Under the pieces are notes generated by a model. The model saw nothing but the letters and a program-made list of their open reading frames with translations, did no database searches and was not told the origin of the DNA. Shown one piece after another: positions 1-8,511 of a stretch of DNA of 64,000 nucleotides. Numbering within the stretch: position 1 is the first letter of the stretch; every line of letters begins with the position of its first letter. Made by a program: the position numbers and the translations under genes. This DNA is from Peptoniphilaceae bacterium (lineage in GTDB: Bacteria > Bacillota > Clostridia > Tissierellales > Peptoniphilaceae), in NCBI GenBank assembly GCA_030152565.1, contig JASLJE010000026.1:13769-77768 (forward strand). Reading direction: 5' to 3'.

Positions 1-962
1 CCCTTCTTCCACTGGCCCTTTCTAGCATCCCCATCTAGAGGATCTATGGCCCAGTAGTTTTCAAAACCGATGAAATGATCTAACCTAATAATATCATATA
101 AATTCATGTTTGCTGCTAACTTATCTACCCAGTATTCATACTTATTAACCCTTAAATAATCCCAGTCATAGATGGGAGTATTCCAAAGTTGCCCCTGGTC
201 ATTATAGTCATCAGGAGGAGCTCCTGATACCAAACTAGGCTCTAGGTCTTCATCCAATAAAAGAATATTGGGATTGACCCAGGCATCTACTGAGTCCAAG
301 GGTATGTAGATGGGAATGTCCCCTATTATACTTATGCCCTTACCATTGGCATAGGCCTTAAGCCTGGACCATTGGCTAAAAAACTCATACTGTAAAAAAA
401 CCTGGAATTTATAGTCATCTTCCCTCTTATTTATTAAAATATTAAGGGCCTTTTCGTATCTTATCCTATAGTCTCTTTCCCATTCATACCAGGGCTTGCC
501 TCCATGAATGTCTTTTAATACCATAAAGAGGGCAAAATCCCTTAACCAGGATACATTCTTGTTATAGAAGGCTTCCACCCTTTTCTCCTGTCTAGGACTT
601 AGCCTGTCAAAGGCCTTTCTCAAAACCTTATACCTCTTGTCATAAAGGTGGCCATAGTCTACCCTGCCATCATCCTTAAAACCATATTCCCCTATCTCTT
701 TTCTAGTTAAAAGTCCCTCTTCTACTAAAAAGTCCAAATCTATAAAGTAGGGATTACCTCCATAGGAGTAGAAGGACTGGTAGGGCGAATCTCCATATGT
801 GGTGATGCCCAAGGGAAGAATCTGCCAGTAGCTGGCATTAGACTCTTCTAAAAAGTCTATAAATTCATAGGCCTCTTTTCCAAAGGTCCCCACCCCATAG
901 GGGGAGTCTAGGGAAAAGACGGGGGCTACTATCCCAAAGCCTCTGTCTAGTTTTTTTCTCAT
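1..962 (-). CDS. malQ: 4-alpha-glucanotransferase (MalQ), 5' part only
   Basis: Amylomaltase of glycoside hydrolase family 77, which transfers maltodextrin segments between alpha-1,4-glucans in the cytoplasm. Translating the reverse strand gives an open frame of about 320 residues that runs off the left edge, so the C-terminal third is missing. The visible part has the family's N-terminal pattern: PVFSLDSPYGVGTFG, then SYWQILPLGITTYGDSPYQ, and IRLDHFIGF near the cut edge, whose Asp is the expected nucleophile. The start was placed at the ATG ending at 962 because GAGGTGG lies 4 bases before it. Divergently oriented to the dCMP deaminase. Confident in family; downstream partners are not visible. 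Confidence 0.93.
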   Translation of the reverse strand, partial: MRKKLDRGFGIVAPVFSLDSPYGVGTFGKEAYEFIDFLEESNASYWQILPLGITTYGDSPYQSFYSYGGNPYFIDLDFLVEEGLLTRKEIGEYGFKDDGRVDYGHLYDKRYKVLRKAFDRLSPRQEKRVEAFYNKNVSWLRDFALFMVLKDIHGGKPWYEWERDYRIRYEKALNILINKREDDYKFQVFLQYEFFSQWSRLKAYANGKGISIIGDIPIYIPLDSVDAWVNPNILLLDEDLEPSLVSGAPPDDYNDQGQLWNTPIYDWDYLRVNKYEYWVDKLAANMNLYDIIRLDHFIGFENYWAIDPLDGDARKGQWKK

Positions 963-1046
963 AATCCACCTCATTCTCAAGTACAATTATACCCAATACT
1001 TTCTGCTTATAATAAAATATGATAAAATAATTCAAAAGGAGGGCTT

Positions 1047-1466
1047 ATGAGAAAAAGTTGGAATGAATATTTTATGGATTTGGCCAAGGGAGTATCTGAA
1101 AGAGGTACTTGCGATAGGGCCTATGTAGGTTGTGTCCTAGTAAATGACGACAATAGGATTGTTACAACCGGCTACAATGGATCTATTACAGGAAACCAGC
1201 ACTGTGATGAAATAGGACATACCATGAGGGATGGCCACTGTATAGCAACCATCCACGCTGAAATGAATGCCCTATTATACTGTGCCAAGGAAGGGATATC
1301 AGTTAAGGGTTGTACCTGTTATGTAACCCACTTCCCCTGCCTAAACTGTACCAAGTCTCTAATCCAGGCTGGCATATCAAAGATTTACTATCATGAAGGC
1401 TATAGAATGGATGAATATGCCTTAGAACTCTTGGAAAAAAACAATATTGAATATATTCAAATATAA
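1047..1466 (+). CDS. comEB: dCMP deaminase family protein (ComEB-like)
   Basis: Zinc-dependent cytidine/deoxycytidylate deaminase of 139 residues, expected to convert dCMP to dUMP for thymidylate supply. The zinc site is visible as HAEMNAL (His and catalytic Glu) followed by PCLNC, the PCxxC motif. Length agrees with ComEB/dCMP deaminases; in Bacillus the homologue lies in the competence locus but is not needed for uptake. A strong AAAGGAGGG site precedes the ATG. The gene stands alone on the plus strand and ends in a hairpin terminator. Family is certain; preference for dCMP over another pyrimidine nucleotide is inferred from similarity. Confidence 0.9.
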   Translation: MRKSWNEYFMDLAKGVSERGTCDRAYVGCVLVNDDNRIVTTGYNGSITGNQHCDEIGHTMRDGHCIATIHAEMNALLYCAKEGISVKGCTCYVTHFPCLNCTKSLIQAGISKIYYHEGYRMDEYALELLEKNNIEYIQI

Positions 1467-1495
1467 AAGCACTCAAATGAGTGCTTATTTTTTTA
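1467..1495. terminator. Bidirectional intrinsic terminator
   Basis: A 9-bp stem (AAGCACTCA and its complement, 2-base loop) is followed by a T run on the plus strand and preceded by an A run. It ends comEB and probably also the converging SH3b-repeat gene. Confidence 0.8.
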
Positions 1496-3124
1496 CTTAT
1501 TTACCTTCTTGCTATAGGCCTTGGCTATAAAGGCCCTTTGTCCCTTATAATCAAGTTCTAAAAACTCTCCCCTGTCCAGGGCGCTAAACTTCTTTTTCTC
1601 ATCCAGGTAGCCAAGCTCTTCCAATTGGGCATTTCTTATCCTGGCCCCCTTAGATTCATAGTCTTCATAGACTAAATCCAGATAATTAATATCTATTCTA
1701 TAAGTCTTCTTATCTTTTTTAACCTCCACATAGGTCCCTTGATCCAGGCCTGAAACCCTTTCCCCCTTCTTCAGGTAGGAAACCTTCTTGCCCTTACTGT
1801 CTCTAAGATTGGCCCCCTTAGATATATAGTTTTCTTCCAACCTTTTAGCCTTGGAACTATCTATATAAAGATCCTCTCCCTTGTGGCTAAAGTAGATTCT
1901 TCCACCTAGCTTTTCCCCTTCAAAGACCTGGCCTTCATCCATGGTTAAAACCTTCTTGCCATCAGCCCTAAGTCCGACTGTCTTTTCAGCTATATAAAGC
2001 TTCTTATAGGGTCTTAAATAATCCTTGTCCACATAGGCAGTAGATCCTAGGAAATCTGTTTTAATAAACTCTCCATAGTCCAGGCCTAAAATCCTTTGAT
2101 CCTGGTCTAGATAGCCTAGTCGATTCTTGTATATATCCCTAAGATTGGCTCCCTTACTATAGTAGATCCTTTCTTGATTTTTCATATCCCTTAGATAAAC
2201 ATAGGCCTTTTTACCCTGATAGGTAAATTCTATGGTCCCATCTTCTAAAAGACTCCCCCTAAGACTTAAGTGCTGATCCAGATAGCCTAGCTTCTTCTTA
2301 TTTTTATCATAGACTGGGGCTCCCTTGGATATGTAAAGAGTTTTAAGCTCTTCAAAATCATTAGCTTTTCCATAGACAGATAAGCCGTCTTGTAAAAACC
2401 TAATCTTATCCCCGTCTTTTATACCTTCTATAAGAGACTTATCTTCCAAAAGTCCTACTTCTTGGTCCAAATAATCATAGACCTTAGTTTTTTTACTTTC
2501 ATACAGTTTAACCGGATTTTTATATTCCTTGCTATAGTAGGTCTTTAACTCACCAAGCATGGTCTTTTCCATCATCATAAACATGTATTTTATATCCCAG
2601 ATATCCCTGGTATCCACATACTTATAGGTGGTATTAAAATTGGTTAAACTAGTAAATGTGTCCAAGACTACTTTTATATCTTTTTGAGTATTAGCGTCAA
2701 GGGCATGACTATGATATGTTTTCATATTGGACACATCTGCATAGTACTTATTAATATCTAATATAAGTGGATGTCGAATCCTATGTTCCTCTTCAATGAA
2801 ATCAAATGTTGAACGGGTTTTTTCTATATAGTCTTCTAATTCACTTATGGTAAATTCATTCATGTCTATCAGGGGTAAAACATCCCTGTAGTAGTTCTTA
2901 TAGGTCAAATCAATTAAGTCTATACCATCTGTGGATAGATCATACTTATCCTTCAGGTTATAGTACTTGATTATTTCCTTTTCCAAATCCTTCCTAGCCT
3001 CTTCATATTCTTTCATGTTAGTTATCTTAACTTCCTGTTCCTTGGCCCCTACTGGTCTTCCAAATAAGGGTAAAAAAACTAGACTAAAGATTAAAAGGAT
3101 ACTTATATATTTTTTCTTCTTCAT
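1493..3124 (-). CDS. Secreted SH3b-repeat protein, paralogue 1
   Basis: Extracellular repeat protein of 543 residues with no recognised catalytic domain. It has a signal peptide (KKKKYISILLIFSLVFLPLF), an N-terminal mostly helical domain of about 160 residues, then six SH3b-like repeats of 55-60 residues from about position 2515 to the end. The repeat pattern is SKGANLRD...LGYL...G...G, where an RD/RN turn resembles bacterial SH3 domains; the fourth copy is degenerate. The ATG ending at 3124 was preferred over an in-frame one 15 codons upstream because AGGTGAT sits just before it. The neighbour at 3270-4901 is a paralogue of the same length and layout. A role in binding cell wall or host surface is inference. 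Confidence 0.8.
   Translation of the reverse strand: MKKKKYISILLIFSLVFLPLFGRPVGAKEQEVKITNMKEYEEARKDLEKEIIKYYNLKDKYDLSTDGIDLIDLTYKNYYRDVLPLIDMNEFTISELEDYIEKTRSTFDFIEEEHRIRHPLILDINKYYADVSNMKTYHSHALDANTQKDIKVVLDTFTSLTNFNTTYKYVDTRDIWDIKYMFMMMEKTMLGELKTYYSKEYKNPVKLYESKKTKVYDYLDQEVGLLEDKSLIEGIKDGDKIRFLQDGLSVYGKANDFEELKTLYISKGAPVYDKNKKKLGYLDQHLSLRGSLLEDGTIEFTYQGKKAYVYLRDMKNQERIYYSKGANLRDIYKNRLGYLDQDQRILGLDYGEFIKTDFLGSTAYVDKDYLRPYKKLYIAEKTVGLRADGKKVLTMDEGQVFEGEKLGGRIYFSHKGEDLYIDSSKAKRLEENYISKGANLRDSKGKKVSYLKKGERVSGLDQGTYVEVKKDKKTYRIDINYLDLVYEDYESKGARIRNAQLEELGYLDEKKKFSALDRGEFLELDYKGQRAFIAKAYSKKVNK
1496..2515 (-). repeat. Six intragenic SH3b repeat units, paralogue 1
   Basis: Six units of roughly 165-175 bp encode SH3b-like modules. 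The DNA is recognisably repetitive at the motif encoding SKGA-N-LRD, but the units have diverged, so the repeat is clearer in protein than in DNA. Confidence 0.65.
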
Positions 3125-3242
3125 TCCATCACCTATGCTTATTATACTATAAACATTAATTATATTCATATTCTAGTCGCCTATATCTTGCCTTCATCCT
3201 ATATTTACCCTTTTTATTAACTATATGTCACAAAGGCCATAA

Positions 3243-3268
3243 AAAGAAAAAAGGCCCGAAGGCCTTCT
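3243..3268 (-). terminator. Intrinsic terminator of SH3b paralogue 2
   Basis: The minus strand reads a short GC-rich hairpin (AAGGCC, loop, GGCCTT) followed by a T run. It lies directly after the stop codon of the gene ending at 3270. Confidence 0.75.
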
Positions 3269-3269
3269 C

Positions 3270-4901
3270 CTATTTTCTTATTAAATATTGTTTGGCAACA
3301 AAGCAAGTCTGGTTATTATAGGTGATCTCTATATAGGCTCCCCTATCTATTCCTCTAACCACTTGACCTCTTTTCAGATAGCCTACCTTTTGCCCCTTGC
3401 TATTTCTCAGATTAACCCCTTTAGAACTGTAGGATAGTCTAACTGCCTTCATATAATTCAGAGGAATTCTAACCCTTTGGCCCTTGTAGCTTGTCCTTAG
3501 GAAAAGTCCTTCGTCTACTCCAGAAAGCCTTTCTCCTCTTTTTAGGTAGCCAATTTTTTCTCCCTTACTATTTCTCACATTCACCCCATAGGATTCATAC
3601 TTGGCATAGGAGTCTTCTATAAAGTTTTTATGGACCTTGGCCTGGTTACCCTTATAGTTAATATGGACATAGTTGCCCTTTCTCTCTCCCTCTATAATTG
3701 TTCCCCTAGCCATATAGCCTAGCTTTTTACCAGATAAACTTCTTACATTTACTCCCTTAGACCTATAAAGGCTCTTAAACTCGTTAAAGTATACATGGGA
3801 TACATAACCATCTACTCCCCTGTAAGGTATCTTAATATAGCCTCCCTTGTCCTGGCCCTTAACCCTATAGTCACTTCCTAAATAGCCCATCCTATTGCCG
3901 TAAAGATCTCTAACATTTACTCCCTTGGATGAATAAATCTTTTCTTCTAAACTGGCCATGGATTTTGGTAGGTAACCTATTTGAGACTTGTAGTTTATCC
4001 TTATTCTCTTTCCATCTTTAAAACCTTTAAATCCTTGACCTGGAGCCAAATAGCCTATCTTTTGCCCCTTACTGTCTCTGACATTGGCCCCCTTGGATAT
4101 GTAACTATGTAAAACTTCTTCCACATGCTTTCTAGATACGGTAGACAGCCTACCATTGTAAAGAAAAATTACCCTTCCATCATTTTCAATACCTTCTATC
4201 AACTTGTATTTTGTTAAAACTCCTACTTGATTATCATACTCATCCCTAATATTTGCTCCCTTAGACTTGTAAAGCTTTACCTCTCCACCATAAGTATTGG
4301 TAAGAGAGACTTTGATGTCCTTAACCATATCATTTCTAATTATTATAAGGCTATCTCTAGCCCCCCATAGTTCCTCGAGGCTATAAGGAGAATAGTCTGT
4401 CCTATAACTACTTGAATAATCTATATTATCCATAATATTATTGGCTTTCTTTTTACTTTCATAGCTAAGGTGCTCATCTTCATAATAGGTCATATCATTT
4501 ATATCATCATAGAACTTATCTATGTCCTTAACCAAGGGAGACCTATAAAGGTCTTCCTTAATTATATTGTTATAGCCCATAGCGCAAAGATTATAGGTTT
4601 CTCTTAAATCAGAATAGGTTAAAACTCCTAAGTCATAGGCAACTTCAACATATGTTCTGAAGAAATCTGTAGTGCTATCACAGACATTTAAAACAGTATA
4701 GGATAGCTCATAATCATCTAGATAGTTTTCCATAAAATATACAATATTGTAGACTTCGTCATAGGCCCTATTAAATTGATAATCGTTTTTTATAACGATA
4801 TTCTCGTCCATATAATTTGCGGCCATAACTTCACTAGTAAACCCAAATGAGAAAACTAGGACCAAGGCCAGTAACAATGAAATAATTTTTTTCCCCTTCA
4901 T
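3270..4901 (-). CDS. Secreted SH3b-repeat protein, paralogue 2
   Basis: Second secreted repeat protein of 543 residues. A signal peptide (IISLLLALVLVFSFG ending VMAA) precedes a helical N-terminal domain that shares a pattern with paralogue 1 (a hydrophobic-DI-K-Y-D segment and a later conserved M-Y), then six SH3b-like repeats with the pattern SKGVNVRD...GYL.RG...G. The repeats here are more regular than in paralogue 1. The start at 4901 was chosen because AGGAGG lies six bases upstream; the longer frame would add eight residues before the signal peptide. The two paralogues are tandem on the same strand but separated by a terminator, which suggests a gene duplication with independent transcription. 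Function unknown. Confidence 0.8.
   Translation of the reverse strand: MKGKKIISLLLALVLVFSFGFTSEVMAANYMDENIVIKNDYQFNRAYDEVYNIVYFMENYLDDYELSYTVLNVCDSTTDFFRTYVEVAYDLGVLTYSDLRETYNLCAMGYNNIIKEDLYRSPLVKDIDKFYDDINDMTYYEDEHLSYESKKKANNIMDNIDYSSSYRTDYSPYSLEELWGARDSLIIIRNDMVKDIKVSLTNTYGGEVKLYKSKGANIRDEYDNQVGVLTKYKLIEGIENDGRVIFLYNGRLSTVSRKHVEEVLHSYISKGANVRDSKGQKIGYLAPGQGFKGFKDGKRIRINYKSQIGYLPKSMASLEEKIYSSKGVNVRDLYGNRMGYLGSDYRVKGQDKGGYIKIPYRGVDGYVSHVYFNEFKSLYRSKGVNVRSLSGKKLGYMARGTIIEGERKGNYVHINYKGNQAKVHKNFIEDSYAKYESYGVNVRNSKGEKIGYLKRGERLSGVDEGLFLRTSYKGQRVRIPLNYMKAVRLSYSSKGVNLRNSKGQKVGYLKRGQVVRGIDRGAYIEITYNNQTCFVAKQYLIRK
3273..4274 (-). repeat. Six intragenic SH3b repeat units, paralogue 2
   Basis: Six consecutive units of 55-60 codons. 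Each begins at a Tyr followed by SKG, then V/A-N-V/I-R, then GYL. Conservation between units is higher than in paralogue 1. Confidence 0.7.
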
Positions 4902-4966
4902 AGGTCCCTCCTTATGTTTTCTCAATTATAGCATATAGTTAATAAATTATCATTTTTCTGTATAGC

Positions 4967-6088
4967 CTATCTTCTTATATTTCCAAATAGGGTTCTGGAA
5001 ATTATCCTTCCTATTTCCCTGCCCATCTGGCTGGCCACATTTTTAGTAAACCTATCAAAGCTATTGTCAGTCCTTCTTCCTGGCTGGTTTTTCTTGCTAT
5101 AGGTCTCCTCTTCCTCCACCTCTCTTTCCATAAGCATTTCATAGGCAGAAAACCTGTCCTCTCTTCTTGCATATTTTTCCCTTAGCCCACTGGTATTTAT
5201 TTCTTCTCTAGCCAGTTGAAAAACATAGTTCTCATCCAGGTCTAGGGGCTTTTCATACTTGCCACCAGCAGGTTTTTGGTCTGTCACAACTAGGTCAGCC
5301 TGGTCTAAAAGCCTTCTATCCACCTTTTTTAGCCTGTCATAGACCAGGTAGAGGGACAATTTCTTAGTATTTAAAAGGTGAAGAAGATCTGCCTGGATTT
5401 TCTTGTCCAGACTCTTAAAAAGATCTAGATCATCTTCTATAAAGATGGCAAGAGGCCTATCCAACTCAAAACTTTCTGTCACCAACCAAAAGGCCAGGGC
5501 AGATTTAAGGCTGGCCCTAGCCCCTAGAAAGCCCAGGTCAAAAATGTAAAGGTCTCCTTCCAGGTCATTTAAATCTAGGGAAGGATCAGTAAAAATATCC
5601 CCATAGTCTCTTTCCAGCTGAACTAGTTTTTTTATTATAGCAGAAAGTCCAGCCCTACTTATTGATCCATAGGACCTTTCAAAAAAATCTTTCTTGTCTC
5701 CCAAATAGACTAGAAAGGACCTGAGATCCTTTATGTCATAAAGATAAAGCCCCCTCTGGTCGGCTATGGTAAAGGCCAGACTCAAAAGGTCCTTCTGGCC
5801 TGGACTAAGCTCTAGGATTTGTCCCAAGTAGACCGGCCCTAAAAGGGACATATTAAGCCTTAGATCTATTAGACCCTGGCCTGGTGGAGAAAATACATTA
5901 ACCTCCCTAGCAAAGGTTCTATCCAAATCCTTTTCTTTTAAAGATAACTCTTTTGTAACAGTGATTACAGGCCAATTACAATTTAATATTCTTCCAATTT
6001 CTTTTCTTAAATAATCATCTAGTCCTTCTTCCAAGGCCAGTACTTTTAAGCCCTTTCCTATACTTATTTCTCTTCCTAAATTTTTCAT
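4967..6088 (-). CDS. HerA/DUF853-like protein lacking the Walker A motif
   Basis: A 373-residue protein matching the DUF853 (YjgR, HerA-like NTPase) family over most of its length: SLLGPVYLGQILELSPGQKD, then AFTIADQRGLYLYDIKDLRS, a segment ending DPSLDLNDLEGDLYIFDL, DRFSAYEML, and the family's C-terminal QMGREIGRIISRTLFG. The family's N-terminal GATGTGKT P-loop is absent: residues 1-75 instead read a short divergent region that resumes near the PVxx strand. The Walker B-like strand reads LAIFIEDDLDLF where the family has a DEAH-like pair. It is therefore probably a non-hydrolysing pseudo-ATPase, about 130 residues shorter than E. coli YjgR as recalled. AAGGAG precedes the ATG. Role unknown. 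Confidence 0.72.
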   Translation of the reverse strand: MKNLGREISIGKGLKVLALEEGLDDYLRKEIGRILNCNWPVITVTKELSLKEKDLDRTFAREVNVFSPPGQGLIDLRLNMSLLGPVYLGQILELSPGQKDLLSLAFTIADQRGLYLYDIKDLRSFLVYLGDKKDFFERSYGSISRAGLSAIIKKLVQLERDYGDIFTDPSLDLNDLEGDLYIFDLGFLGARASLKSALAFWLVTESFELDRPLAIFIEDDLDLFKSLDKKIQADLLHLLNTKKLSLYLVYDRLKKVDRRLLDQADLVVTDQKPAGGKYEKPLDLDENYVFQLAREEINTSGLREKYARREDRFSAYEMLMEREVEEEETYSKKNQPGRRTDNSFDRFTKNVASQMGREIGRIISRTLFGNIRR

Positions 6089-6198
6089 GGCAACTCCTTT
6101 AGTATTTTTATGCTATCTTTATTTTAATTATAAGCACAATTAACCTTTTACACATTACCAAATATATTATATAATTGTTATATCTAAAGGAGGTAATT

Positions 6199-7269
6199 AT
6201 GGATAAAAAAAATCAAAAAAGAAGAAATGACTATAAATTAATACAAGTTATTATTATTTTAGTTCTTCTTATAGTAGCTCTTTTCCTAGTTAAGAAAATA
6301 TTCGCATCTGACCAGTCAGTAAATATAAATGAACAAATTGAGAAAATTGACGATACAGAAGAATTAAACAAACTAAAAGAGCAAAAAATTCATGACATTG
6401 AAAAAATAAATGAAAAGTTAGAATTACTTGGAGTTGACAAGTCTGAACTAGAAAGTCCTAAGGAAGACAAGACTAGTGAAAACCAAGAAGAAGATCCCAA
6501 TGTAAAAAAGGTTCACACCCTACCAGGTTCTGGTAAAAACCATATAGGAGAAACTAATAATATAGCCTATAAGACCAAGGAAGTTAGGGATGAAATGTAC
6601 AATAATGGTTATGAAGGTAAAAAACTTGCCTTTTTAACCTTTGATGATGGTGTTGAGCACAACCCAGACTATAATGTGTCTACCACTTCAAATATCCTAG
6701 ATGTACTTAAGGAAAAAGAAGTTCATGCAACCTTCTTTATCATGGGTCAAAAATTAAATGATACTACAGGTCCTATCTTAAAGAGAATGTATGATGAGGG
6801 ACACGCCCTTGCAACCCACTCCTTCTACCACGACTATGGTTCACTTTATCCAGGTGGATCAGCTAATCCAGACAAGCTGGTAGAAGAACATAAGATGGTT
6901 GTAGAAGCTATGCAAACCTACCTGGGCAAGGATTTTGACACCAAGGTAATGAGATATCCTGGTGGCCACCTATCCTGGTCTAATGTGGAAGCTTCAGACA
7001 AGGCCTTGGCAGATATTGGAGTTGAATGGATTGACTGGAATGCTATGAATGGGGATGCCCAACCGGAAAACCCTACAGACCCTAATGATGTACCTCTTCC
7101 AAAAAACCAAGAGGACGTTATTAAGAACTTTGACCATTCCCTAAACCTGTATTCAAATCCTAATCAAATAGTTATCTTGATGCATGACAAGGACTTTACA
7201 GCAGAAACCCTAGGACCTTTAATAGACCATATAAAGGCTGAGGGCTATGAATTTGGAATTTTAGAATAA
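6199..7269 (+). CDS. Polysaccharide deacetylase, PgdA-like, membrane anchored
   Basis: Family 4 carbohydrate esterase, expected to remove N-acetyl groups from peptidoglycan N-acetylglucosamine and so increase lysozyme resistance. The 356-residue protein has one N-terminal membrane segment (about residues 16-34, rich in I/L/V), a charged coiled-coil-like stalk, and a NodB domain. Visible motifs are FLTFDDG (catalytic Asp and metal Asp), HSFYH (metal His pair), RYPGG and a late MHD. Start at 6199 follows AAAGGAGGT. The active domain would face outward. It stands alone on the plus strand. Confident in fold and catalytic class; the substrate is inferred. Confidence 0.88.
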   Translation: MDKKNQKRRNDYKLIQVIIILVLLIVALFLVKKIFASDQSVNINEQIEKIDDTEELNKLKEQKIHDIEKINEKLELLGVDKSELESPKEDKTSENQEEDPNVKKVHTLPGSGKNHIGETNNIAYKTKEVRDEMYNNGYEGKKLAFLTFDDGVEHNPDYNVSTTSNILDVLKEKEVHATFFIMGQKLNDTTGPILKRMYDEGHALATHSFYHDYGSLYPGGSANPDKLVEEHKMVVEAMQTYLGKDFDTKVMRYPGGHLSWSNVEASDKALADIGVEWIDWNAMNGDAQPENPTDPNDVPLPKNQEDVIKNFDHSLNLYSNPNQIVILMHDKDFTAETLGPLIDHIKAEGYEFGILE

Positions 7270-7284
7270 AATAGAAGACAAAAA

Positions 7285-7310
7285 AACCTATGTGAAAACA
7301 TAGGTTTATT
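7285..7310. terminator. Bidirectional terminator between deacetylase and rnhA
   Basis: A perfect 10-bp stem (AAACCTATGT and complement, GAAA loop) is flanked by A and T runs on both sides. The stem overlaps the rnhA stop codon. Confidence 0.8.
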
Positions 7311-7908
7311 TTATGCCAATTGCATCCTTGGCCAGCCTGTCAGCCAGATCATTATACTCGTCATTGGAGTGGGCCTTGACCTTGACAAAGGTCACCTTAA
7401 GCTCATCCTTAATAGAGTCATAAAAGGCCTTGTATTTTTTTGTAATCTCTATATTAGTCTTCCACTCTCCCAGGGCCCAGGACTTGATCCCCATATAGTC
7501 AAAGTGCAAATAGAGTTCTGTTTTACCCAGCTCCATAGCCTTTTTCATGGCAGCTACTGAACCGTAGATTTCCCCAGCTACATTTCTTTGCTGGCTCCAG
7601 TCAGGATGGTTGTCAAAACCATTAAAGGTCTCTTCCCCCTCCTGGGTGAAAATAATCCCACCATAGCCAAAGTCCTTAGTATCTATATTATAGCTACCAT
7701 CCACATAGGCCACAGCCTGGTCCTTGGAAAGACTCTTCAAGTCTAGTACCTGGATTTTTTCATCAGCCACAAAGGCCTGGGCTTCTTCCAGGGTAGTAAA
7801 TTTCTTAAATTCTGCAGCTTTAAAACCCTGGACCTGGGCCTTACACTCATCCCAGGTCTTATAGATACCAGGTTTTCTACCCTTTTTTACAGCGTAAAAC
7901 TTGGTCAT
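7306..7908 (-). CDS. rnhA: Ribonuclease H1 with N-terminal viroplasmin domain
   Basis: RNase HI, which degrades the RNA strand of RNA-DNA hybrids. The N-terminal ~45 residues ([19 protein letters not shown]) are the caulimovirus viroplasmin-like hybrid-binding domain seen in eukaryotic and Firmicute RNase H1. The catalytic domain shows the acidic residues in [20 protein letters not shown] and the C-terminal DLADRLA. Length 200 residues is typical. Its ATG overlaps the stop of the PgpA-like gene by ATGA, so the two are translationally coupled. Confident. Confidence 0.9.
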   Translation of the reverse strand: MTKFYAVKKGRKPGIYKTWDECKAQVQGFKAAEFKKFTTLEEAQAFVADEKIQVLDLKSLSKDQAVAYVDGSYNIDTKDFGYGGIIFTQEGEETFNGFDNHPDWSQQRNVAGEIYGSVAAMKKAMELGKTELYLHFDYMGIKSWALGEWKTNIEITKKYKAFYDSIKDELKVTFVKVKAHSNDEYNDLADRLAKDAIGIK

Positions 7909-8414
7909 TGCCTACAACTATGGGCTATCCTGGAAGCGGCTGCTGCTGCTATGGCAGCCACTATATCATCTAGGAAGGTGTTGACATTTCCCGTCTTTTC
8001 CTCATCTAGTTTTTTGATAATCCCTTGTTTTTCCTTGTCTAAATAACCAAAGTTGGTAAGGCCTATAGATCCATATAGGTTAACTATGGATAGGGGTAGG
8101 ATTTCATCTATCCCATAAAGTCCTTCATCACTTTTTATAATGCTTAGGATAGGTTCATCTAGAAGGTCTTTTTCCGCTGCCTCATCTATGGCTATACCTG
8201 TTAGAACAGCGTGGATAACCTCCCTTTTACTTAAGACATTTAAGACTGCATCCATGCAGATCTCATCTGTTAAGTTAGGGTGGTAGTCATTTTGAAGAAT
8301 ATAGACTATTTCAGCTATATCCTCCAGGCCAACTCCCCTTTCTTCCAACTTTCCTATGGTCATTTCTTTAAGTTTTTCCATCGAATACTTGTATTGACAA
8401 TTGTAATTACTCAT
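7905..8414 (-). CDS. Phosphatidylglycerophosphatase A-like protein (YutG type)
   Basis: A 169-residue member of the PgpA family as found in Firmicutes (YutG). The region [20 protein letters not shown] near the start and the C-terminal [13 protein letters not shown] with its Asp pair match the family. E. coli PgpA dephosphorylates phosphatidylglycerophosphate, but soluble Firmicute versions lack clear membrane spans, as here, and their substrate is less certain. GAGGTGAAAG precedes the chosen ATG. Coupled to rnhA downstream by a 4-base overlap. Family fairly confident, reaction uncertain. Confidence 0.75.
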   Translation of the reverse strand: MSNYNCQYKYSMEKLKEMTIGKLEERGVGLEDIAEIVYILQNDYHPNLTDEICMDAVLNVLSKREVIHAVLTGIAIDEAAEKDLLDEPILSIIKSDEGLYGIDEILPLSIVNLYGSIGLTNFGYLDKEKQGIIKKLDEEKTGNVNTFLDDIVAAIAAAAASRIAHSCRQ

Positions 8415-8511
8415 CTTTCACCTCTTTGTTAAGTCTAGTGCAATTTCCCTTATCTAGTAAAATCTTTCCTGTGACTAAAAACATCTGGCCAGCTGACTAA
8501 CTATTATTTTC

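Noticed and set aside
1496..4274. Interpretation of the SH3b repeat proteins as choline-binding or glucan-binding repeats
   Set aside because: The repeat has the RD/RN turn and GYL strand of SH3b-like modules and not the paired aromatic GW/YY pattern of those repeats.
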